NCBI GenBank assembly: GCA_963575745.1
Contig: CAUYUJ010011447.1
Span: forward strand, 581,001 to 645,000
Direction: 5' to 3'
From: Prorocentrum cordatum
Taxonomy: Eukaryota > Sar > Dinophyceae > Prorocentrales > Prorocentraceae
Length of the DNA stretch: 64,000 bases
Shown in pieces: positions 51,963 through 62,172 of the stretch. The notes beneath the pieces are model-generated. The model saw nothing but the letters and a program-made list of their open reading frames with translations, searched no databases and was not told the DNA's origin. A program made the position numbers and the translations under genes. Position 1 is the first letter of the stretch. Each line of letters begins with the position of its first letter.

Positions 51963-54959
51963 ATGGGCAGAGCACGTGTTTCACCCCTCGCTGCTGCCAG
52001 CCGTGAGGACACGACGTGTCGCGAGGGCGATGCGCGTGGCAGTTTTGTGAAGGTGGGAAGTTGGAACGTACAGGGTTTGACAGACTTAAAGCTAGCTGAA
52101 ATTTACCGTTAGATGGAGGCGGCTGGAATTGATGTGGTGTGTTTGCAGGAGACACGGAAGCCGAATTCAGACCATTACGTCGACAAAGGAAGTGGGTTCT
52201 TAGTCATTTTGTCTGGCACTTCCGATGCAATCTCAGAATGGGCTGGGGTTGGCTTTGTGGTTTCTCAGAGGATGCGGCTTCGTGTGCAAGGTTACTGGCA
52301 ACTGGACAACAGGATCGCTTCCCTGAAGTAGCGCACGTCCAGTGGCAGACTCACCATTTGCACTACATATGCGCCCCACAACGAGAAATCGACTGAAGAA
52401 AAGGTCAGTTTGTTTTATGATGTCTTGTACAATAACGCTACACGCATCCGTGGTTACGGTTCTTGCGTATTCTTCGGAGATTGGAACGCCCGGCTTGGTC
52501 GCAGACGGGCTGGGGAGGGAGACATCATGGGCGAGTACAGTTTTGAAAGGGAGGCGATCAAGCAGGTTGAACTTCCAAATAGGGACTTGTTTGTTGATTT
52601 TTGCATGACATTTGACCTCAAGGTGGCTACTACGGTGTTGGACCTTCCTGACATTTTTAAGGCGACCTTCCACGAGGCAGGCGTCCAGCCAAGCTCGCCG
52701 GTCACGGGAGAGACCTTCAACGCCTTGGACTTTCTGACCAGTCCGGGTACCATGGAGCAGGACCTCGTGGACATCAGAAACGATATGTCCGCGACTTTGG
52801 CATCGGACCATTTTCCGGTTATTGCTTCGATTCTTGACTGGGCGCCAGGGTCTCAACAGAACCAGAGGACGGCGAAAAAGGATTGGCGGACTCTGCGCAA
52901 TTCAGAGGTCAGGAAAAGTCTCGTGGAACATATCGGGGCCGCAACCGAGGGAACCCACGCAGACGCAAGCCTATCGCAACGCTGGCGTTCGGCTGCAGGG
53001 CAAGTGCAGCAAGCAGTGGCTGCAGTGGTCCCCGACGCCCCGAAGCTGCCGAACAAACCGCGGATCTCGCAGACAACGCTGTCCTTGCTCGAAGAGAAGC
53101 GGGAGGCTCGACACACAGGCAATTGGGAGGCGGAGAAGGACATCCGCAAACGAGCCAAATTGTCGGCACAGCGCGATCGTGCTGCTTGGCTCGAGTCTCT
53201 GACAGCAGACGGCAATTGGAACTGTATCAAACAGATCATCAAGCGCAAGCCTTGCCCACAAGGGCGCCTGCGGGACACTCGGGGGGCATGTGTGGCCACT
53301 GACGAAAGAGCCGAGACATTCGCAGAGCATCTGAGCAACATCCAATGGCATGTTCGTCCCGTCACGCTCGCGCCTGGGACGGACAGCGCGCTGTTCCCGC
53401 CGCTGGACGTGAATGTTGGCCCTTTCACAGAACAAGAGCTTCGCGATGCTTTTGCGAAGATGCGATGTGGCAAGGCGTGCATGCCAGATGACATACCAGC
53501 AGAGGTATTCAAAGCATTAGCAGAGGAGCCTGGACAACTGGAGTGGATACTGGACATATGCAACGAGGCATGGAAGCACAAGGCCATACCAGAGGATTGG
53601 GCGCTATCCCGCGTGTGCTTGCTGTACAAGAAGGGCGACCCTGCGAGCTGTGACAACTACCGGCCCCTTTCCCTGCAGTGTGTTGCACTGAAGGCGTTTT
53701 CCGCGATGCTGAAGAACCGTTTGCTCGATGCAAGCGTGGATGAACGCATCTGGCAGTCAGCTTGGCTTCCGGAAAGGGCGCGGCACGGAGCACGCCATCT
53801 ACGTTGCACGCCGCCGTTCGAGTTGGCGCGAGCACGCAAACACGGGGCGGTGACGCTGGTCGCTCTCGATTGGAAGAAGGCCTTTGACAGCATACGCACA
53901 GAGAGCATGCTGGACGCACTCCGCCGGATGGGCCTCCCGCCAGAGTTCACGAGCATGGTGGAGTCACTCATGACGCAACGGATGTTCGTTGTCAGCGACA
54001 ACGGTAGTCAATCGGCTGAACGCCCGCAAGTATCTGGCATCTCTCAAGGCTGCACGCTGAGCCCTCTGCTATTCGTTCTGGTGATGACAGCCCTATTGCA
54101 CGACGCAGCGGCGCTGCTCCCTGAAGGAGCCAGCCGGGCGCACGACGCGGGCGAGCTGTCAGATTGCGTCTACGCCGACGACACTCTGTTAATTGGCGAG
54201 AACGACTCGCACATGAACGACTTCTTGGCAGCAGTTGCGGCTGCAGGCAAGAGGTATGGCATGGAACTGCACTGGCAGAAGTTCCAGGTCTTGACTGTGC
54301 AGTCGGCTGGCGACATCCGCGCCCCTGATGGCTCTCAGTTGAAGCACGTGGAGCACTTGCACTATCTGGGCGCGCAACTCGCGGCTGACGCGAACATGAG
54401 CCACGAGCTGGGCATAAAAATCGGGGAAGCCAGACGAACGTTCACGGCTCTGCGCAAGGTGTGGTCCCATTCATCTTTGACTTGGAGCCGGAAGCTCCGC
54501 ATTTATGCTTCCATCGTCGAATCGAAGCTGCTCTACGGGCTCAGCAGCGCGCGCTTCACGAAAGCGCAGCTGCGTCGTCTCGATGGATTTCAAAACAGAT
54601 GCTTGCGTATGATCATCGGGGCGAAGCCGTCATATATTTCACGCACATCCAACAGGGACGTCTTAATGAGAACAGGACATGAGGCGGCCAGCACGCAGTT
54701 ATTGTTCAGACAGCTACAGCTTTTCGGCCAAGTGCTGCGCGCCGATCCCGCTCATCCACTCTACGCCTGTTCTTTCGCCGCCGGCATGAGGCCGGCCACG
54801 GATAGATACGCGAGGCGAGTGGGCCGCCCGCACAAGGAGTTCGTGCCCGAAATGTCCAAGCACGCAACGTGCATCTTCGGCAACATGACAGTAGCGGCGC
54901 AGACAGCCTGCACCCGGGCGCTGTGGGAGCGCCGATGCCGACAGCACGTTTTCCACTAG
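51963..54959 (+). pseudogene. LINE ORF2: endonuclease plus reverse transcriptase
   Basis: One frame of 999 codons from ATG 51963 to TAG 54959, interrupted by TAG at 52110-52112 and 52329-52331. Endonuclease motifs: GSWNVQGL (residue about 31), CLQETR (60), GDWNARLG (172), ASDHFP (about 280). RT motifs: DNYRPLSL, VALDWKKAFDS (636), SGISQGC.LSPLLF (about 692), YADDTLLIGE (737), then the thumb and a C-terminal region with LRRLDGFQNRCLRMIIG and ending CRQHVFH. Between 53757 and 53818 the conserved GFRKGRGTEHAIYVARR lies one frame off, so two small deletions compensate each other. Two stops and this shift make the copy inactive unless they are assembly errors. Confidence 0.88.
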
Positions 54960-55389
54960 AGCCACGCTGTGCGCCCAGCCTGCTGGTCCCTTGGGTCCCT
55001 CCTTCCTGCCTTGTCCCGTCTCTGGCTCTCGGCTCCTCCTCCCTCCTCTCCCTCTCCGTGTCCTCCTCCCCCCCTTCCCCTTGTGCTTCCTTGCCCTTGT
55101 GTCTTGTGTGCTCTCCCTTCGTCCCCTCGCTTGGTTTCCCTCCCCTTCCCCGTCTCCTCGTCTGTCCGTCCGTCGGCCCGGTCTGTCCTTTCCTGTCGTC
55201 CTCCCTCGCCCCCTCCCCCTCCCCCTCTCGCTCCTCGGCTCCTCGCTTTCCCGTCGGCCCCGGTTTCTTGCCTTGCCCGCGTTTCTTTGTCGGCCTGTCC
55301 TGTTGACCGAATAAGAGAGCGCTATATTTTTCCACCTGTGCTCACGCCCACGCACCGCCTGGTGTATGGCTTGTCTGTCTGTCTGTCTG

Positions 55390-56480
55390 CCTGAGGAGTC
55401 CTCAGGGTCTCCTCAAGGATCCCCATCGCCCTCCCGCAGATCCCCAAGGAATCATTTGGCCTCAGGGATTCCTCAGGGAGTCCTCAGGATCCCGACGGGT
55501 TCCCGAGGGGTCCAGAGGACATGTCACGGATTTCTCTGGATTCCTCAAGAGTCCTCAGGATGCTTCAGGGAATCCTCAGGATGCTGCATGGACTCCGCAG
55601 GATTCCCAAGGAGTCATGGGGCTCCAGGAGGTTTCCTGAAGAGTCCTCAGATTTTCTGAAAGTTCCTAAAGGTCCCCATCGATCCCGCAGGATTCCTGAC
55701 ATACTTTGTGATTTCCTTGTGGACACGGATTGTCTCTAACGATGTCTGACGCTGCCTCAGGTTGCCCGCGAACTCACTAGGATTACTGATGGTTCGTGGG
55801 GCTCATAAGGATCCCTGAGAAGCCAGCAGGCTTCCAATGTAATCCTAAGGACCCCATCGAGATCCCGACGCATTCCGCTGGATCCCTGGGGACTCCTGCG
55901 GGACCCTGTGGATTATTCCGAATAACCCCAGGGGGGCCCCATGGATTCCAAAGGATTCCTGAGGATTCCTACGGTCCCCTCAGGTATCATAAAAATTTCG
56001 ATGCATCCCGATGGATTTCGACGGACCCCCACGGCTCCCAGAAGATTGCCAAAGCAAGGTCCTGTAAGGAACCCTGGGCATTCCTGACGTTTCCCAGCTG
56101 TCTCTCCGGAGGCCCGAAGCTTCCTGCTGCGTCTTGACAATGCCTGACGGCTCGTGAGGCTTCCGATGGTTTCACGGATCCTGCAGGACACCTCCCCCAC
56201 AGGATTCTCAACGGTATCCTTGGATTCCGAAGGACGCTTGAGGTTTCCGCATGATGTCCTTGGACCACCAAAGTTCCCCGAATGTCCCCTTGGGTTTTGT
56301 GGCGTTCCCTCGAGGATTCGTGTCGGGATTCCTACGGATTGCGAAGACTTCGTAAAGGGCCCGGAATCTTCTCAAGGATTCCGAATGGGGGCAAACGATT
56401 CTTGATGATCCTGAAGATCCCCTCGGAGTTTCATGAGGACACCCTCGGGTTTGTTTCACGTTTTTTCACGGCATCCCAAG
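55390..56480. repeat. CCTCAGGATTCC array, right part
   Basis: About 1.1 kb of imperfect 13-40-base words (TCCTCAGGATTCC, GATTCCTGAGG, CCCGACGGATTCC). It starts with the right TSD copy (55390-55403). Open frames are short and unsupported. Confidence 0.75.
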
Positions 56481-56880
56481 GACAACAAGATCCGAACAAC
56501 AACTGGGGACGCTGCCAGGAGAGGCGTTGGCACCCTTGACATGCCATCCTGAAAGTTCTCACACGCACACACACATACATGACGGGGCCGTGAGCAAAGT
56601 TGCTTTACCAGTGCGCGTCCGCTCTATTGGAAAAAGGCAAGGTGCCGGGAGAGGCGTTGGCACACCCAGCGCGCCAACGATTTCACACGGAGCCGGGAGA
56701 AAGCTTGAACACTCCAATGTGCCAGCGGCGCTCTCGGCCCCGGGATGGGGCCAGGAGGAGGGTTGCTATGTTATAGTTGAGCTCTCACTAGTGAACAATG
56801 AATATGGTTGATACCCTCCCTCCGGTGACCACTGTGTTTGTTCAATTAAAATGCTTCCCCCGGGGCTCGCACCCGGTTCT
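56481..56880. other. Spacer with a duplicated GGTGCCGGGAGAGGCGTTGG box
   Basis: The box (C)TGCC(G)GGAGAGGCGTTGGCACxC occurs near 56510 and 56640, and an ATGCCA/GTGCCA word follows each. No gene is seen. Confidence 0.5.
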
Positions 56881-59800
56881 TTGATCAAAGAAAGTCACTC
56901 GGCTCAAACTGCACTGTTGGCCCCCGAACTACAACAACAACAATAATTTTAAGACTGTTCGCCCTTATATGCTCGAGTGTCCAATAACGCGTATTTCCCA
57001 AACCCTCGATACCCGCCCTCTTCGTCTTCGATCGAACCTCTTTTGGGGGGTATACCTTTCTTCCCTGCAGGCCGGGCCCGGGCAAGCGGCGGGGCGGCCG
57101 CGGACCGTCGGCCTGGCCAGCGGCAGCGCTGATCGGCGGGGCGGCCGCGGACCGTCGACCCGACCCCAAGAGGGACAGACAGGGGACCGACCACGACGAC
57201 GACGACGACGACGTCGACGACGACGACGACGACGTCGAAGACGACGACGACGACGAGACGACGAGCGACGAGCGAGAGAGAACGACAGCAGGGCCACGAA
57301 GGGCACGAAGTAGGCCACGAAGGGCGACAGCGGGGACACGAAGGGAATGCGTATGGGGCCACGAAGAGCGCGAACGAGCGGGGGCCACGAAGTGCAGATA
57401 ATGCGGGGCCACAGAAGGCAGCTATGGGGCCACCGAAGGTAGCAACTGGGCCACGTAGGACAGTGAGGGGGAAACAAATGACGACAGCGGGGCCACGAAG
57501 GGCATGCACATGGGGCCACAACGGGCGCGACTCCTGGGTGCCTGGATGTCGGGAGCGCGGCGCTTGGGCAAATTGCAAGAAATTCCAACGCAAGGCCATT
57601 TTTCAGTAAGTTGCAAGCAAATCTCCAGCGAGAGCGCGACTCCACAGCGCTGGGAAAGCAATTCCTTCATGAAGTGCAAAGAAGTCCCAAGCGAGAGCGC
57701 GATTCCTGAAGAACATGTGAGGAGGTCTCGGGAGGGAGCGGGGGTCCTGGCTACATTGTAAGGAAGTCTTAGGCGGGAACCGTTGTTGTTGTAACCCGGG
57801 GGCCAGGGGCCCACTTTGAGCAGGAAGACTTTCCCTGTCAAAAAACACGGTGCGAGCGTCGAGGGGCACACTTTGATTGAGAAAAAACAGTATGCACCGG
57901 TGGGGGGGGATCAACAATAATTATTCTTCAGAAGTGAGAATTCAACGGCTCCCGCCTGACACTGCCTCACAATTGATTCCCAAATCGCGCTCTCGCGCGG
58001 GATTTCCTCACAATTTATGCAAGAATCGCGCTCTCGCGTGGGACTTCCTCCCAATTTATTCAGACGCCGCGCCCTCGACAGTCAGGAGTCGCACTTTTGC
58101 TGTGGATTTCCTCACGATTGATTTGGAATCGAACTGTCGCTCGAAACTTCCTCGCGATTCGTGCAGGACGCACGCTTCAGCAACCCGCCTGCTCGACTTG
58201 GCCGCCTGGGCCCTCCTCCTCGACCCGCCTGGTAGGGTCTGCCCGCCCGATCTGCACGTTTGGTTATGTCACCAGCTTTCTGCTCCTAGCCCGTGCTCCA
58301 CCCTCCTCCCCCCCTTGTCATTCTTTCTTACTTCCATCCGTCCTCACTTCTCCTACCTCAGGGGCTGCGCGAAATAGGCCTTAAAAGTAACAAAGATATG
58401 CCCCTAAGGGGGGACGATCGAAGACGAAGAGGACGGGTATCGAGGGTAGGTGATATAGGTGCTGAGTGGCACGCGAACAGGTAAGAGCGAACAGTCTCAA
58501 AATGATTGGTGCTGCAATTGTTGCTCCTGTTGTTGAACTCTCTCGCATGAGCAACAGCTACTGTTGACCCCCCCTTACGGTACAAGATATAGTGTTCCTA
58601 TATAGCTGCCCCTCTCAACACACGCATCCTGTTTTCTATCATAGAAAATGTTGAAGGTCAAACTGGGCCACTGGTGCCCGAGTTACAAAAACGGCTCCCG
58701 CCTGATACTTCCTCATGATGCATTGAGAAAGGATGCTTTCGCCTGACAGTGCTTTGCCATTTGCTGGGGAATCGCGCTCTCACTTGAAATTTCCTTATAA
58801 TCTATTTACATGCCGCCCCCGACGCAATTCTCGCGCTTGCAATCGCTCACATGCCGCCCGTCAACACGGGCGTCGGGCCCCCGAACTACAACAACAACGG
58901 CTCCCGCCTAATACCTCCTCATAATATATTGAAAATGAAGCTCTCGCCTGAGACACCTTTGCAATCTAATCAGGAATCGCGCTCTCGCTGGGAAAACCTA
59001 AACAATGTATTCCGGTGCCGCCCCTCAACACTCGTGAATTGCACTGTCGCTATGTACGTGTCGCGATGTTCTTCGACGTTGCGCTCTCGCCAAAGATTAC
59101 CGTGTGATTTAAACAAGATTTACGCTTCAGCCACCCGCCCGCTCGACCCGCCCGTCGGGGCCAGCCCGCCCGACCCGCCCGTTAAGGACTGCGATCGCCT
59201 GGTGCTGTCCCCCGCCTATTTTCCGCATTTTGTTTTCGTTCGCGCCCATCGTGGCCTCGCTGCTGCCCTAACGGAGCCCCGTCGCTGCCATTTGCAGCCC
59301 GGCATAATAAGTTGTTCGTGGCCTCCGCTCGCACGCGCCCGTCGTGGCCACATTTACATGCCCTTCGTGGCCCTGCTGTAGTTTTTCGTGGCCCCCCCGC
59401 TGCCCTTCTCGGTGCCCTTGCTGCCCTCAGTAGCCCCGTTGTCGCCCTTTGTGGCCCCATATGCGCATGCCCTTCGTGGCCCCCGCTCGCTCGCGCCCGT
59501 CGTGGCCCCGTGTGCATGCCCTTCGTGGCCCCGCAATCGCCCTTTGTGGCACCATATGCGCGTGCGCGTCGTGGCCCCGCTGTCGCTCTTTGTGGCCGTC
59601 TCGCTGCCATTCTTGGCCCCGTTGTCGCCCTTTGTGGCCCCGTCGCTGCCATTAGTGGCCCCGCATTATATGCCATTCGTGGCCCCCGCTCGCTCTCGCC
59701 CGTCGTGGCCCCATATGCATGCCCTTCGTGGCCCCGCTGTCGCCCATTGTGGCCCCATATGCATATCGCTGTCGTGGCCTCAAGATTTGGTTCCCACCTC

Positions 59801-61980
59801 CTGATCCTTCCTCACAGCGTATTCCAAAATCGCGTTATGGCGCGGGGGCCTCTCGCAATGGCTGCAGGAATCACGCTGGCGCTGTGGATTTCGCCACGAT
59901 GTATTTGGGAATCGCGATATTGCTCGGGAGAGTTTTGATTTTTTGTTTCGCGACTCGTGCAGGACATGCGCTTCAGCAGCCCACGTGCTCGACCTGGCCG
60001 CCTGGGCCCTCCTTCCTGACCCGCCTGGTAGGGTCTACCCGCCCGATCTGACTGCCTGGTTATGGCACGTGTTTTCTGTTCCTAACCCCCCTCCTTCTAC
60101 TCTCTTTCGTGCTCCATCCGCCTCGTTCCCCTTGGCCCCTTCCTTTCATCCACCCTCTCTTCCTTTGCCTCCGGGGCTGCGCGAAAAATACGCTGCAGGT
60201 AAGAAAAATCTACCCCAAAGGAGGTACGATCCAAGACGACGAGGGCGGGTGGGCATCGAGGGTTCGGGATGCGCATGTTGTGGCCCGCGAACCCACAAGA
60301 ACGAGCAGTCTTACAATGATGGCTGTTGCTATTGTTGTTTAATTTGCACGACTGAAAGAAATAATGCTGATCCACCATTTGGTGACCATTGTGTTTTTTC
60401 ACTTGAAATGCTTCCACCGGGGCCCGCACCATTTTTTCAAACCAGGGAAAGCCACAAAGGTCAAATTGCGCCCCTGGCCCCCGGGCTACCTCCTCACAAT
60501 TTAGCCAGGAAGTCTGCTCTCGCCTGAGACTTCTTGTGCTTTACTCAGGAAGCGCGCTCTCCCTTCCGATTTCCTGAACATCTATACAAACAAAAGTCTT
60601 TCGGCGCTCTGGAGACGGCCTCTAGCTGAAAACTTGCTTGCAACGTATTCAAGAATCGTTCTCTTGCGTTGGAACGCCCCGCAGTCTACTCAATCGCCGC
60701 GCGTCCGACACTCAGGCACCCAGGGGTCGCGCTCACGCCTGAGACCCCCCTCGCGGCCTTTTAACGCTTCGGGATTTCGCTGCCCTTCGTGGCCCCGGTG
60801 CAACCCTTTCGCGGTCCCCATCGCTGCCTTTCGCGGCCCCGTTGCAGCCCTATGTGGCCCTTCGCTACCTTTTCGCGGCCCCGGTGCAGCCCTTCGTGGC
60901 ACCTTCGGTGCACTTCGTGGCATCGTTGCAACACCTCGTGGCCCTATCGTTGCGCTTCGCGCCCCCGTTGCAGCCCAATGTGGCCCCCTCGCTGCCCTTC
61001 GGGGCCCCCATCGCTGCCCTTCGTGGCCCCGCTGCAGCGTTTCGTGGCCTCCTCGTTGCCCTTGGCGGCCCCGTTGTAGTTCTTCGTGGCTCCGTCGCTA
61101 TCCTTCTTAACCCTGTTCGCTCGCGGCCCCCATCGCCGCCCTTCGCGGCCCCGTTGCAGATCGCACCGTCGCGCGAGATTTCTTCGCGATTCACGCAGGG
61201 CGCGCGCTTCAGCAACCCGTTTGCTCGACCTGGCCGCCTGGGCCCGCCTTCCCGACCCGCCAGCCGCCAGCTCGAGCCTATCCGCCCGATTTGCCCGTTT
61301 GGTTATGCCATTTGTTCTCTGCTCCGAACCTCCCTTTGCTGCTCCCTCCCGTGCTCCATCCACCACCTTTTTCCCGTGTCTCTTCCTTCTATTCACCCCC
61401 TCCTGCCTTGGAGCTGCGCGATATACACGTTGCAGGTAAAGACGATCTACTCCCAAGGGGGTACGATCGAAGACGAAACGGCGGGCATCGAGGGTTTGGG
61501 ATATACGCGCTGAGTGACGTGCCAGCGGATAAGAGCGATCAGTCTTAACATGGTTGGTCTTGTTGTCGTTGTTGGTGTTGCGGTTGTCGTTGTTGGTGTT
61601 CTCGTTGCCCCCGCACTGCTGAATAATACATAATGTTGCCCCCCCCTCCAGAGCACATTGCATTGTTCAAATGAAACGCCCCTTTCAAATCGCGTTCTCG
61701 CGCGGGGCGCCCTCACAATCGACGCGGAAACCACGCTCTCGCATGAACCTTCTTCGCAATGCATTCAGGCGCAACGCCCTCGACGCTCAAGGATCACGCT
61801 CTCGCTCTGGCACATATCAAGATTTCCTTGGGAGTCGCGCTATCGCTCGAGACTCGCGATTCGTGCAAAACGCACGATTCAGCGACCCGTTTGCTCGACC
61901 TGGCCGCCTGGGCCCGCCTTCCAGACCCGCCTGATCTGCCCGTCTGGTTCTGCCGCGTAGTTTCTGTAACTACGTAGCTC
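56881..61980. repeat. Higher-order repeat of four modules, one arm inverted
   Basis: Module A: GCTCTCGCGTGGGACTTCCT plus CACAATTTATxCAGGAATCG (57960-58180, 58690-59110, 59800-59980, 60490-60760, 61680-61870). Module B: repeats of GTGGCCCCGCTGTCGCCCTT (59280-59790, 60770-61150). Module C: CTGGCCGCCTGGGCCCTCCT plus GACCCGCCTG (58190, 59990, 61230, 61890). Module D: GGTAAAGA..TACGATC(G/C)AAGACGA, GGGCGGGCATCGAGGGTTTG (58370-58510, 60180-60340, 61410-61560). At 56940-57780 the order is D, B, A on the opposite strand, so the block contains an inverted arm with its axis near 57880. A (GAC)n tract sits at 57190-57260. No coding gene. Confidence 0.8.
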
Positions 61981-62049
61981 CCCTCCTGCTACTCTCTCTC
62001 TCTCTCTGTCTCTCGGTCTCTCTATCTCTCTCTCTCTCTCTCTCTTTCT

Positions 62050-62088
<39 letters not shown>

Positions 62089-62172
62089 TTTCTCTCTCTC
62101 TCTCTCTCTCTCTCCCTCTCTGTCTCTTTCTCTTTCTTTTTTTTCTCTCTCTCTCTCTCTCTCTCTCTTTCA
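61981..62172. repeat. CT microsatellite, about 190 bp
   Basis: Nearly pure CT with TTT and CTG interruptions. It directly abuts the 3' end of the minus-strand LINE, so on that strand it is a GA tail. Confidence 0.95.

Larger units (their letters stand above)
51743..55389 (+). mobile_element. 5'-truncated LINE with TSD and TGTC tail, 3,647 bp
   Basis: Bounded by exact 14-bp direct repeats. It contains the last 68 codons of an ORF1 (to TAA 51947), ORF2 (51963-54959), a 3' region of pyrimidine-rich sequence and a tail of about five TGTC units at 55370-55389. Truncation at the 5' end, a simple-repeat tail and a TSD are hallmarks of target-primed reverse transcription; tail type and ORF2 layout (endonuclease plus RT, no RNase H) suggest the RTE-like LINE group. 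Confidence 0.82.

Noticed and set aside
54706-55355. Long minus-strand Arg/Gly/Glu frames at the LINE 3' end
   Set aside because: Shadow of the pyrimidine-rich 3' region of the LINE; no motif.
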